Assembly: GCF_904849725.1 (NCBI RefSeq)
Contig: NC_058518.1
Coordinates: 418,693,081 to 418,757,080 of the forward strand
DNA length: 64,000 bases
Source: Hordeum vulgare subsp. vulgare
Lineage: Eukaryota; Streptophyta; Magnoliopsida; Poales; Poaceae
Reading direction: 5' to 3'
Positions 23,799-35,086 of the stretch are shown one piece after another. Each line of letters opens with the position of its first letter. Within the stretch, counting starts at the first letter, position 1. The notes below the pieces were generated by a model. The model saw nothing but the letters and a program-made list of their open reading frames with translations, was not told the DNA's origin and made no database searches. The translations under genes and the position numbers were made by a program.

Positions 23799-24361
23799 CC
23801 CTCTGATCTAGAGAGTAATAAATTACCCTCTGCTCAAAATTGATGATTTGGCTAGGAGCGTTGATAGAATGCTTCTTGATATTGATGCTTTGAAAGTGAG
23901 ATGTGCTCCTCCGAAGATTAATATGGATGAAAATTTGAAAGCTATGCGTGTTTCCATGAATGAGAGTAAAGAATGAACCGCCCAAATTCGTGCTAGACAT
24001 GAATGGCTTAAAAAGGCGTGTTCTCGTGATGAGAATCACGAAGATCTTAAACTCCTTGGTGTGACTCCCATTGAATCCTTGTTTTCTAGTGTCAAACCTA
24101 ATAATGATGGGGCTGGATATGAAAATACTTTGGTTGAAAAACGCCCCAATGATTCGGAGTCTATCTATCTTGATGCTAAAAGCATTGAAAGTGGAGTAGA
24201 GGATATCAGAACTTTGAGTAGTAATGAAACTACTACTTTGGATTTCAAGGAATTCAAATATGATAGTTGCTCTTTTATTGAATGTATTTGCTTGATGCAA
24301 TCCATGCTAAACTCTCCACACGCTTATAGCCAAAACAAGGCCTTTACCGATCGTCGATGCT
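23799..24361 (+). pseudogene. Gag-protease linker region, broken
   Basis: Coding-like sequence continues after the gag stop with frame changes and an in-frame TGA at about 23974 (after MNESKE). Readable segments include ARHEWLKKACSRDENHEDLK and, at 24061-24378, an open frame of 105 codons. It links gag (frame of 22854) to the protease (frame of 24362), which lie in different frames. No known domain. Confidence 0.6.
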
Positions 24362-24880
24362 ATGATGAAATCTCTTGAAGAGAAACTTGAATTGGAAGTT
24401 TCTATTCCTAGAAAACTTCATGATGAGTGGGAACCTACTATCAAAATCAAGATAAAAAACTATGAATGCAATGCTTTGTGTGATTTGGGTGCTAGTGTTT
24501 CCGCGATTCCAAAGTCTTTATGTGATGTTCTAGGCTTCAATGAGATTGATGAGTGCTCTCTTAATTTGCATCTTGCGGATTCTACTGTTAAGAAACCTAT
24601 GGGAAGGATCAATGATGTTCTTATTATTGCAAATAGTAACTATGTACCCATATATTTCATTGTGCTTGCTATTGATTGCAATACGACATGTCCTATCATT
24701 CCTGGTAGACCTTTCCTAAGGACTATTGGTGTTGTCATCGATATGAAGGAAGGGAATATTAGATTTCAATGTCCATTAAAGAAGGGCATGGAACATTTTC
24801 CTAGAAACAAAATAAGATTGACTTATGAATCCATGATGAGGGCTACTTATGGTTCAAGTACCAAAGACGACGATACGTGA
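24362..24880 (+). CDS. Athila-type aspartic protease, intact frame
   Basis: The 172-codon frame begins MMKSLEEKLELEVSIPRKLH. The retropepsin-like active site is C-D-L-G-A at 24479-24493, where Athila elements typically have DLGA rather than DTG/DSG. The late motif IIPGRPFLRTIGVVIDMKEG is present near residues 115-135. It would process Gag. The protein ends TKDDDT. It probably was a fused part of a gag-pro polyprotein; the upstream frame is out of phase, so an independent start is uncertain. No pol follows. Confidence 0.75.
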   Translation: MMKSLEEKLELEVSIPRKLHDEWEPTIKIKIKNYECNALCDLGASVSAIPKSLCDVLGFNEIDECSLNLHLADSTVKKPMGRINDVLIIANSNYVPIYFIVLAIDCNTTCPIIPGRPFLRTIGVVIDMKEGNIRFQCPLKKGMEHFPRNKIRLTYESMMRATYGSSTKDDDT

Positions 24881-27592
24881 TTCTATCGCCTTATGCCTAG
24901 CTAAGGGCGTTAAACAATAGCGCTTGTTGGGAGGCAACCCAATGAATTTATCTTTGCTTTTTGCTTTCTGTTTTGTTGCGTCCGTACCATCATAATTCTG
25001 TTATGATTGTGTTTTTTTGTGTTTCTTTTTGTGTTTGAGCCAAGCAAAACCTTTATGACTAGATTTGGTGATGGTTGTTTGATCGTGCTGAAAAAGACAG
25101 AAACTTTTTGCTCACGAAATTATTTTTTATTTTTATCCAGAAAGAGATTTTGAGTTGATTATTTTTGCTTCTAGTTGATATGCCAATTGCACAAATTGTC
25201 GTAAGTTTTCAGAACTTTTGAGATACCAGAAGTATACGATGTATACAGATTGCTACAAACTGGTCTGCTTTTGACAGATTCTGTTTTTGTTGTGTTGATT
25301 GCTTATTTTTATGAAACTATGGATATTATCGGGGGGTACTAGCCATGGAAAAGTGAGAATACAGTAATATAACACCAATAGAAATAGAAATCAAGTTTGC
25401 TACAATACCTAAAGAGGTGGTAGTTTGTTTTCTTGTGCTAATGATATCACGAGTTTTTGTTTAAGTTTTGTGTTGTGAAGTTTTCAAGTTTTGGGTGATG
25501 TTCTCATGGACAATGGGATGAAGAGTGGAAAGATCTCAAGCTTGGGGATGCCCAAGGCACCCCAAGCCAAAGTCAAGGACACCAAAAAGCCTAAGCTTGG
25601 GGATGCCCCGGGAAGGCATCCCCTCTTTCGTCTTCAATCCATCGGTAACATTACTTGGAGCTATACTTTTATTCACCACATGATATGTGTTTTGCTTGGA
25701 GCGTTGTGTACTATAGGAGTCTTTTATTTTTGTTGTGTCAAAATCATCCTTGCTGCACACCTTTTTGAGAGAGACACGCAAGCATCGTGAATTTGCTAGA
25801 ATACTCATTGAGCTTCACTTATATCTTTTGAGTTAGGCAATTTAGCTCACATGTGCTTCACTTATATCTTTTGAGCTAGATAACTTTGCTCTAAGTGCTT
25901 CACTTAGATCTTTTAGAGCACGGCGGTGTCATATTTTGTAGAAATAAGAACTCTCGATCTTCACTTATATCTTTTTGAGAGTGCTCTCTCTGAGTAACTT
26001 GGTAGTTGGCTTGTGCTATGAAAGTAGTCCTAAAGATGATAGGCATCCAAAGAGGATACAATAAACTCCCATATTCATGTGCATTGATTAGAAAGAGAAG
26101 TTTGATTCCTCTCAATTAGTTCTGAGACATGGATTTCGTAATATTAGAGTCATGTTAGTAGGGTGTTGTGAATCTAGAAATACATGTGTTGAAGTTAGTG
26201 ATTCCCGTAACATGCACGTATGGTGAACTGCTATGTTAGGAAGTCGGAGCATAATTGATATATTCATTGTCATCCTTTGTGTCGCGGTCGGGATCACGCG
26301 ATGGTTAACACCTACCAACCCTTCCCCTAGGAGTATGCGTTTAGCACTTTGTTTCAATTACTAATAAAAACTTTCGCAATAAGTATGTGAGTTCTTCATG
26401 ACTAAAGTGAGTCCATGGTATAGATGCACTTTCACCTTCCACCATTGCTAGCCTCTCTAGTGCCGCGCAACTTTCGCCGGTACACAAACCACCATAGACC
26501 TTCCTCAAAACAGCCACCATACCTACCTATCATGGCCTTTTCATAGCCATTCCGAGATATATTGCCATGCAACTCCCACCGTTTCGTCTCATGATATGTG
26601 CCGTCACTTTCATATTGCCATTGCATGATCGTAAGATAGCTAGCAAGTCATACGCTAAGCTAGATCGTTGCACATCCCGGTACATTGCCGAAGGCATTTC
26701 CTATAGAGTCATCATTGTCCTAACCATTGAGCTGTGAGTAAATAAAAGTGTGATGATCATCATTATTAGAGCATTGTCCCATGTGAGGAAATAAAAATGA
26801 AAAGAGGACAAAGTTGCCCACCAAAATATGAAAAAAGAGAGGCCGAAGAGCCCAAAAAAAGAGAGAATGGACAATGCTACTAACTTTTTCCACACTTGTG
26901 CTTCGCAATAGCACCATGTTCTTCATGATTGAGAGTCTCTTGTTTTGTCACCGCCATATACTAGTGGGAATCTTCATTATATAATTTGGCTTGTATATTC
27001 CAATGATGGGCTTCCTCAAAATTGCCCTAGGTCTTCGTGAGCAAGCGAGTTGGATGCACACCCACTAGTTCTCCTTTTGAACTTTCACACACTTATAGCT
27101 CTAAGTGCATCCGTTGCATGGTAATCCCTACTCATTCACATTGATATCTATTGATGGGCATCTCCATAGCCCTTTGATACGCCGAGTCAATGTGCTATAT
27201 CCATGGCTGACGCTCATGTATTGTGTGAGAGTTGAAAAAAGTTTAAGAAAGTAAGAGTGCGAAAACAATTACTTGGCCAATACCGGGGTTGTGCATGATT
27301 TAAATTCGTTGTGTGGGGATGATGGAGCATAGCCAGTCTATATGATTTTGTAGGGATAACTTTCTTTGGCCTTGTTATTCCGAAAGTTCATGATTACCTT
27401 GCTAGTTCGCTTGAAGTATTATTGTTTTCATGTCAATAGAAAACTATTGTTCTGAATCTTACTGATCTGAACATTCATGTCACATGAAAGAAGTTACAAA
27501 GGACAAAATTGCTATGTAGCATTCCACATCAAAAATTCAGTCTCTATCACTTCCGTGCTCGAGGACGAGCAGGAGTTAAGCTTGGGGATGCT
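24881..27592 (+). other. Long 3' non-coding region of the Sabrina-like element
   Basis: No protein family is recognisable over 2.7 kb. It holds the conserved hairpin at 24919-24941, two exact internal copies of the PPT 14-mer AAGCTTGGGGATGC (25538-25551 and 25593-25606), and four TTCACTTATATCTTTTGAG-type repeats at about 25811-25985. The true PPT is at 27578-27592. The same layout recurs in elements B, G and I, so the region is under constraint or of recent common origin. Confidence 0.7.
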
Positions 27593-29106
27593 TGATACGT
27601 CTCCAACGTCTCCAACGTATCCATAATTTTTGATGGTTCCATGCTATTATCTTGCCAAACTTTGGATATTTTGTATGCATTTTATATCTTTTTTGGGACT
27701 AACTTATTAACTCAGTGCCAAGTGCCAGTTCCTGTTTTTTTGTGTTTTTGACCTTTTTCAGAGGAGAATATTAAACGAAGTCCAAACGGAATAAAACCTC
27801 CAAAAATATTTTTTTCGGAACAGAAGATACGCAGGGAGCTTGAGAACCAAGGAAAAGGGCACCAGGCAAGGCCACAAGCCCCCTAGCCGCGGCCTGGGGG
27901 CGCGCCTAGCAGGCTTGTGGGCCTCGTGTGGCTCCTTTTCCCTACTACTTCCGCCTATAAATCCCCAAAAAAATCTGAAACCACGAGGGAGAGCCACGAA
28001 AATACTTTTCTGCCGTCGCAAGTTTCTGCCTCGCAAGATCCCATCTGGGGCACGCTTTGGTGCCTTGCCGGAGGGGGGATTCAGAAACGGAGGGCTTCTT
28101 CATAAACACAATTGCCTCTCCGATGATGCGTGAGTAGTTCACCATAGACCTTCGAGTCCATAGCTAGTATGTAGATGGCATCTTCTCTCTCTTGGATCTT
28201 CAATACGAAATATCCATGATCTTCATGGAGATCTATCTGATGTAATCCTCTTTTGCGGTGTGTTTGTTGAGATCCGATGAATTGTGGATTTATGATCAGA
28301 TTATCTATGATTCTTATTTGATTTTCTTCTCATCTCTTATTTGCATGATTTCATATCCTTGTAATTCTCTTCGAGTTGTGGGTTTCGTTTGGCCAACTTG
28401 ATCTATAATTCTTGCAATGGGAGAAGTGCTTGGTTTTGGGTACATACCGTGCGGTGACCTCACCCAGTGACAGAAGGGGTAGCGAGGCACGCATCGTGTT
28501 GTTGCCATCAAGGGTAAAAATATGGGGTTTATATCTATTGCATGAATTTATCCCTCTACATCATGTCATCTTGCTTAAGGCGTTACTCTATCTGTCATGA
28601 ACTCAATACACTAGATGCATGCTGGATAGCGGTCGATGCGTGGAGTAATAGTAGTAGATGCAGAAAGTATCAGTCTACTTGTCTCGAACGTGATGCCTAT
28701 ATGTATGATCATTGCCTTAGATATCGTCATGACTTTGCGCGGTTCTATCAATTGCTCGACAGTAATTCGTTCACCCACCATAATATTTGCTATCATGAGA
28801 GAAGCCTCTAGTGAACACTATGGCCCCAGGGTCTACTTCACATCATATTTTCAGCCCTACACTTTTACTTTCTTGCACTTTCCGCCTTCAGATCTCACCT
28901 TGCAATCAATTGTGAAGGGATTGACAACCCCTTTGTAGCGTTGGGTGCAAGTTTGCTGTTTTTGCGCAGGTACTTCGGAGACTTGGCTTGATACTCCTAC
29001 TGGATTGATACCTTGGTTCTCAAACTGAGGGAAATACTTACTTCTACTGTGCTGCATCACCCTTTCCTCTTAAAGGGACAAACCAACGCAAGCTCAAGAG
29101 GTAGCA
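27593..29106 (+). repeat. 3' LTR of the Sabrina-like element
   Basis: It starts TGATACG and ends GAGGTAGCA; the TATAAAT box is at 27956-27962. A 9-base tandem duplication TCTCCAACG occurs close to the start (about 27600-27617) and is not in the 5' LTR. Confidence 0.9.
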
Positions 29107-29111
29107 GTAGC

Positions 29112-30093
29112 CAGATGGATTTCTCTCTTGTTTTTTTCTCAATACAAATGTCTCTTGGAGATCCATATGATGTAACTCTTTGTTTTGTGATGTGTTTGTT
29201 GGGATCCGATGGATTGTGAGTTTATGATCAGATCTATGAAAACAAATTCATGCTTGATTATTCTAGCCTAGTATTTCTTCTCTGATATTTGGTTTTTGTC
29301 TCGCCAACTTGATCTTTTATCGCGCAATGAGAAGAGGTGATTTGTGATGGGTTTGACCTTGCGGTGCTCAATCTTAGTGCAGAAAGAGACATGCCACGCA
29401 TGTATTGTTGCTATCAAGGATAAAACGATGGGGTCTATTCCTACATGAATAGATCATGTCTACATCATGTCATCATTCTTAAGGCATTACTCTGTTTCTC
29501 CATCAAATCAATACACTAGATGCATGCTGGATAGCGGTCGATGTGTGGAGTAATAGAAATAGATGCAGGCTGAAGTTGGTCTACTTGTCTTGGACGTGAT
29601 GCCTATATACATGACCATTGTCTTGAACATCGTCATTATTATTTGCTCTTCTATTAATTGGCCAACAGTAATTTGTCTACCCACCGTTTACCAATTTCTC
29701 GAGAGAAGCCACTAGTGAAATGTACGGCCCCGGGTCTACTTCACATCATCTATTTGCGATCTCTACTTTGCTATTTGTTTTTCTATTTTATTTGCTCTTT
29801 TTTCAGATCAATATTATGAAAAACCCCAAAAATACCTTGCCGCATTCCATTTTGTTATCACTCCTATTTGCATCTATCAATCTATCCTTACTTTAACCAC
29901 TAGGGATTGACAACCCCTCCACGCGTTGGGTTGCGAGGATTAGATATTTATGTGCATGTGCTGCTTACATAGTATTGTGGACCGTCCTACATGATTGATA
30001 CCTTGGTTTCATAACTGAGGGAAATACTTGCCGTCGTTGTGCTACATCGCCCTTTAAGCTTGGAGGGAAACTAACACAATAAGCAAGGAGTCA
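29112..30093 (+). repeat. 3' LTR of element B, second part
   Basis: This resumes the LTR interrupted at 21073 and ends AAGGAGTCA. It aligns with 12016-13001 of the 5' LTR. It starts after the GTAGC duplication at 29107-29111. Confidence 0.85.
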
Positions 30094-30269
30094 CCAGTTC
30101 TCAAGACCGACGACCGAAGATGAAGAACAGTTCCGAAGAACCAAGGAGCGCCCCCAACTTGAAGACCTATACTCGGAAAGTGGGAAGTCATCAGCGGTCG
30201 AACTGGTGTTGGACGAACATAAATGGGGAGAAGAACTCGCCCCGCAAGCCGTAGACTTTGGACGTGTCA
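30094..30269 (+). pseudogene. Possible gag fragment of Gypsy element E
   Basis: One plus-strand frame stays open over the whole 176 bases and into the next LTR, reading QFSRPTTEDEEQFRRTKERP and later VLDEHKWGEELAPQAVDFGR. I do not recognise a domain. Its position after element B, and its codon-like, GC-rich composition unlike the AT-rich LTR beside it, suggest the coding part of the element that B entered. Confidence 0.4.
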
Positions 30270-30823
30270 TGGGTATAAGTCTGATAGTAGATGTGTAGGG
30301 TACGAAAGGATGGGCAGAGCCTTAGCTACGGCGAGGTTGTATGAGTTCAGGCCCCTCTACGGTGGAGGTAAAAGCCCTACATCTCAGTGCTCTTGGGAGC
30401 TTGATGTCGAGTGGAATATGGATTACAGTGAAAATGCTAACCCCTGCACCAGTGGGAAAGGGTGGCTTATATAGAGTGCGCTGCCCTTCACAACGGTACG
30501 GTGCACAGGGGTGGTGTAGTGGAGAATAAATGCCGACGTTACAGGTAACGTATGCCTTAAATGCTAATAATGGTACATGAAAACGTATGACCGTTGCCCA
30601 CCAGGGGGGTTACGATGTTCAGAGTGGAATCCAATCGGTAAGTTTGATACGTTCCGAATGCTCATCTCCGACTGGATGATAGAGGAATCGTCACCGACTG
30701 GATGATGGGAAGTCCTTAATTCAGTCGGAACTGACTAAGGGCCTTGTCCCTTATGAAGGGTAGTCCTTGGGTAGGACCTATAGGGCAGGCCTATGACCCT
30801 ACCCTGGGACTATAACCCCATCA
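30270..30823 (-). repeat. 3' LTR of the Tat element
   Basis: On the minus strand it reads TGATGGGGTTATAG... to ...TTATACCCA. A TATATAAG box lies at 30466-30473 (minus). By eye it differs from the right LTR at about 12 positions, all left of 30640. Confidence 0.92.
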
Positions 30824-30836
30824 TTAGTCCCCGAAT
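30824..30836 (-). promoter_or_regulatory. Polypurine tract of the Tat element
   Basis: Minus strand TTCGGGGACTAA lies immediately before the LTR start TGATGG. Its core TCGGGGACT is the same 9-mer found in every unit of the 70-bp array. Confidence 0.7.
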
Positions 30837-31205
30837 GGATTGGGGTTGGAACGACGAGACGATGCTAGGAATGCGGATCCGACTGGTATGGATGCGACTT
30901 TGGCGTTGCTTGCCTCGATCCATTTTATCCTCTTGACCAGTGATCCGAGTGGATTCGTCTGTGAAACGAACCGTCAGAGACCGAGTGCTTCCACGGAATC
31001 TTTTGACGTGACCGGTCAACTGACAGCGGCGGGTTTTCTAGGATCCTCAAATTTCGGTTGCCGCGTGCTCAGCGGGGGTGACGACATCGTCATCGAGTAG
31101 TTTCTGCCGCCTCGATTACCGCGCCTTCATCTCCTCCACTAATATCGCAGCAGCCGGTCGGGGGATAAGATTTCGGGGCCACCTGCTAGTGACCCAGTCG
31201 GAACC

Positions 31206-31214
31206 TTATTTAAA
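31206..31214 (+). promoter_or_regulatory. TATA-like box of the antisense gene
   Basis: TTATTTAAA lies about 130 bp before the antisense ATG at 31342. The same box at the same distance is kept in copy D (9207-9214, minus). Confidence 0.5.
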
Positions 31215-31341
31215 CCACCTCAGTGAAGGTTTCCCGTTGCGCTCGCCTGATAACTCGCACTCGCCCCGTTTCTCCCGTAGTTCCCTGCGCACTCCACGCC
31301 TCCTCCTTCCTCTCATCCCCTGCGGATCTGCAGCCTCCACC

Positions 31342-34300
31342 ATGATGAAGGGGCAGAAGAGCAAGCTCGAGTCGGAGAAGAAGAAGAAGAAGAAGAAGGC
31401 GGCTCTTGCTCAGCGGTGACAGCGTGCTCTGCCGGCTGGTTGGATCCAGGGGGATTTCCTCCCCTCCACGGTGACGAAGGATGACCTGCTGGAGGTGGTG
31501 GAGCAAGGTTTGATCGAAAACAAGTCGCGGAGGCTGCCGGCGGAGGGCGAGACGGAGCCAGCGCCCCAGGAGGGGGAGCGCGTCTTGCTGCTCAGTCACG
31601 TGTACCGAGGCTTCTCTCCGCCTCCTCACCCCTTCTTCAGAGGTATCATGAACCACTTCGGGGCACAGCTCCACCATTTTCCTCCCAACGCAATAGCTCA
31701 TCTTTCTGCCTTCGTCGTGCTTTGCGAGTGCTTTATTGGTTGTCCTCCCCATTGGGGGCTCTTTAAGTACATCTTCTCCGCTAGATCCCATACCGTCAAA
31801 AGACTTAACCAGTCGGATGATAAAACCCATCTCCTCCAGCTCCGCGGGGGCTTACGCTTCCAAAAGAAAACGAAGAGTAGCTATCCCGCTCTCCAGTTGT
31901 CCGAGTCCGTTAGGAACTGGCAGTCGACTTGGTTCTATTGCCAGGACGTTGCTTGCCTGAATGTCGCGACTGGACTGCCAGGTTTTAGCCTAGACCGACC
32001 AGCTCCGCCCAAGCAGCTTGCGCTCACGAAGATGGAGAAGATCCAGATTCAGCCTCTGGTCGAAGAGCTGATAGATGTCGTCCGTAAGGGAGTCACCGGC
32101 ATGGATCTGCTGGAGATTTTTCTGGGTCGGCGCATCCAGACTTTGCAAGCCCGACACCATGCCATGTGGCACTAACGGGGCCTGAGGACTCCACTCGGAC
32201 TCACCGCGAATGCGTGCCCGGGGAGGTTGTGACGGCGTGGGTCCGCAGCATCACAGGCGCCTGCGATAACCCAGAGGAGCCCGGCGATTGAAGCCCTTCC
32301 GCGCTGACAACCCTCCTCCTTATGAGGTGAGCATATCTTGCCGAGTGCTTACAATTCCCTTAGATTTGCCGCTTTTTCTTGCATCACTGTCTGATGTCTG
32401 ATGTTGTCAACTGTATCTTGTGCAGGCGTGGACCAACTGGTATTCTCCCGTCTCGAACGGGAACCCGGCTGAGCAAGAGGAAGCCAGCCAGGAGGGCAGC
32501 GTGGAGAGCGCCGAGTACATCTTCGACAGTGGGGAGACGGAGGAGGAATCCGAAGAGGAGGAGGGGGAAGATGGGGAACAGAGCTCGCCACCCCCACCAC
32601 CAGAGCCTCGAACTAAGCGCCATCATGAACCCGTGACTCCGTCGGCTCCTCCAGCGGCCCCGAGTGCTCCGCCAGCTCCTCCCGTGGTTCCGAGCGCCTT
32701 GCCAGCAACTCCCGTGGCTCCGAGTGCTCAGAGCACAAAGAGGACCAGGGACGCAGCTGCTGAGCCCGTGGGCCAACCTTCCAAGGTGGCCCAACCGAGT
32801 CGATCCAAGCCTCGGGAGGCTTTGCCTCGGATGAGGATCGCCGTTCCCGTTGCCTCAGCGTAAGTGTCTTGTTCTCCTATCTTCTTTCAGTATTTGATTG
32901 AACTCATGTTTATTGGCCGAGTGCATTTTACTCGACAGAGCTTCTACCTCCGCCACTTCGCCACGCCAGGTAGACGATCCCATGGATACGGACAACGTTG
33001 CCACATCCCAGCAAGGTACGTCGTGACGACTCCGAGAGCTTAAATTATTGTTTCGCGAATTCTGTCTTTGATCTTGCCCTTTTTTCTATGGTCTCACGTC
33101 GTTCAGTCGGGCTTCCTTCAGAGGTGATACATTTGGAGGAGGACGACCAGAAGAGGTCCAGGCAAGCTTCGGTGCCTGTCCTTGAGGTAGTTCCATCTGC
33201 TACAGCTCCCGCCATGGATGCGCCGCCAACCGAGACGATGCCGTCGACTGAAACGGCGCTCATCGCGGATGAACCGACTGGAGCAGGACTTGGGATGCCC
33301 AACGAGTCTCCCGTGGTGCCGGGCCCGTCGACTGTCCAGTACGACGCCTGACACCTCCCAGAATATCAAGTGGGAGCGGACAAGAAGGCTATGGTGCAGG
33401 TGGAGTTGATGGCGAGTGATGCGAAGGGGGCGTACGACTCCATCGCATCTTTGTACAAGAGAAGCTTGGAGCTCCGGGACGATATCCGAGTAAGTGCGCT
33501 AGTAAGTATTTGCTTTTTTCTTGTAACCCACTGGGTGTTTAAGCGACACACTCGGATACAGTAGGATTATTTTGCAGTGGGTTCACTCTTAGTGAACCCA
33601 GTGGGTGTAGTCCCCGAGACTTCTGTCGAGTGCTTGCACTGGCAGTTGTCTTTATATACATTGTCTTTGACTTGATCTGGTGAAAACTAATCTGTCCGAG
33701 TGGTGCCAGTGGGGGCACTCCGAGTGCACCTACTGGAAGTAGTCCCCGAGAGTAATTTTACTCATGTCGGGTAGTAGTAGCCGCATAGGCTTGTTTTTTG
33801 TTATGTAGCTCAATAGGGCAGACCTGTTTGAGCTTGATGCCAGTGGGGTCACACTTAGTGAACCCACTGGGTGTAGTCCCCGAGACCGGTGTCGACTGCT
33901 TGCGTCGGCAGGGGTCTAAAGAACTTTGAGGTTTTATTGTTTTCCTTGTTGAATTTGTCTAATCTTCTCTTCGCGCTGATTTGCAGAAGACTTGCGAGAT
34001 GGGATCAGCGTACAACGCTCTGAAGGTTGAAAAGATTCAGCTTGCTGCCGAACTGGAGGCAGCTGTGCATGACTTAGCTGGCGTGAAGGGTGCTCTTGCT
34101 GAACGAGAGAAGTCCTTGGAAGAGTCCCGTGAGGCAAACAAGGCATTGGTGGCCGAAATTGAGAAAATGGGCAAACAAAGGACTGTGCTGATGGGGCAGA
34201 TGAAGGTGATGAACAGTCGGTGTATATCACAGGAGAAGTACGTCAGTGACTCGGCAAGGAAGATGACTGCGCTTCTCGGTGGTAAGTATTTTTTCGAGTC

Positions 34301-34845
34301 CTTCTTGACTTTGTATTTCATTCTGCGCTTACTTTCTGCTCGTCTTGTCTTTGCGGATTTTTGTATGGACGCTGAGGCTGAAGCAGCTGATGTTGAGCGG
34401 CCGGTTATGCCGAACGTTCCACTCGGCGACGAAGCCAATCGAGACATGCTCCGAGCGCACATTCGCCTTGCAAAGTGGGACCTTTCGTCGGTCGCCTGAG
34501 GGAAGTCGTCGGCCAAATCGACAAGGAGCTGTGGCCCGAAGACGAGTCCCGGCGGGAGATAGAAGGATTGATGACTCGGCTGGAGGACGTCCCGAACCGA
34601 GTGCACGCGTGGAAGAAGTCTGTTGCTCGCTGTGGTGTGGACGTGGCGCTGTCACTGGTCCGAGTGCACTGCAAAGAAGCTCGCGAAGAGAAGCTGAAGG
34701 CGTTGCAGGTCGCCAACACCAAGAAGCTTCGATTCGAAGATTTCATGGAGACCTTCCTTGAGAGCGCCACTCGCATCGCAGACGAGATCGACCTTGACAC
34801 TTTCGTGGAGCCTGCCAGTCCCAGTGCCAGTCCTAACGACGCTTG
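31342..34845 (+). pseudogene. Multi-exon antisense extra gene of the Tat element (Transposase_28-like), disrupted
   Basis: Predicted exons: 31342-32326, 32426-32859, 32939-33015, 33107-33489, 33987-34281 and a last exon ending at the TGA 34843-34845. Most introns have clear GT..AG ends; the last acceptor (about 34360-34400) is unclear. Exon 1 begins with a lysine run and carries HHFPPNAIAHLSAFVVLCEC and PPHWGLFKYIF, like Pfam PF04195. Exon 2 is acidic then Pro/Ala-rich. Exon 5 is a coiled coil. The last exon has DVALSLVRVHCKEA and DLDTFVEPASP. Breaks: TGA 31417-31419, a 1-base loss giving TAA at about 32173, TGA 33349-33351, and a frameshift near 34485. It runs opposite to gag-pol. Function unknown. 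Confidence 0.75.
33575..33911 (+). repeat. Hairpin-forming repeats inside intron 4 of the antisense gene
   Basis: A perfect 9-bp stem, TGGGTTCAC at 33578-33586 with GTGAACCCA at 33592-33600, opens a ~71-base unit. A diverged second unit is at 33841-33911 with a similar imperfect stem. A third, related hairpin lies at about 33702-33770. All contain AGTCCCCGAG, the complement of the PPT core. Confidence 0.65.
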
Positions 34846-35086
34846 AGAAACTTAACCTCGGTATGCCGAGTGGTATTTGTATCAAACTTTGGCCACTGTT
34901 GTTGGCCGTCATATTCGTGGTTCGGTGTGGATAGGCTTGATCTACACCGAACCGACTATCGTTGAACCAACTTTGAATTCGAATCGAATATTTTGCTCTT
35001 CCTTCGCCAAAAAATTCTTGACACGATTTTGGCTCGTGGTTTCTGTTTGGTGTTTCTTGGTGAAGCTAGTGGCAAACATGCGGAGC
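34846..35086. other. Spacer between antisense gene and tandem repeats
   Basis: No gene or recognisable motif was seen over about 240 bases. It is AT-richer than its neighbours and could contain the 3' end of the antisense transcript. Confidence 0.4.

Larger units (their letters stand above)
21074..29106 (+). mobile_element. Complete Sabrina-like Athila-lineage element, non-autonomous
   Basis: It has LTRs of 1,510 and 1,514 bp, a tRNA-Asp PBS, gag and protease, a long 3' region and a PPT, and is bounded by GTAGC at 21069-21073 and 29107-29111. There is no RT, RNase H or integrase between the protease and the 3' LTR, so mobility would need enzymes from another element. It is inserted in the 3' LTR of element B. 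The Sabrina name rests on LTR sequence recognition and Athila-type gag. Confidence 0.9.
11449..30093 (+). mobile_element. Athila-lineage Gypsy element B, host of two nested insertions
   Basis: The 5' LTR is 11449-13001. The 3' LTR is 20525-21073 plus 29112-30093, split by the Sabrina-like element. LTR lengths agree (1,553 and about 1,531 bp). PBS, gag pieces, 3' region and PPT lie in the expected order on the plus strand, and a 4.3-kb solo LTR interrupts gag. Flanking 5-mers are gccat (left) and ccagt (right), which do not match, so the TSD is decayed or a boundary is off by a few bases. No RT or integrase is present, so this is a non-autonomous element. Confidence 0.82.

Noticed and set aside
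25491..25790. 99-codon frame with KLGDAPGRHPLF in the 3' region of the Sabrina-like element
   Set aside because: It is built around the repeated PPT-like 14-mer and has no domain; a similar frame exists in G (54976-55317) but with frame differences, so I do not call it a gene.
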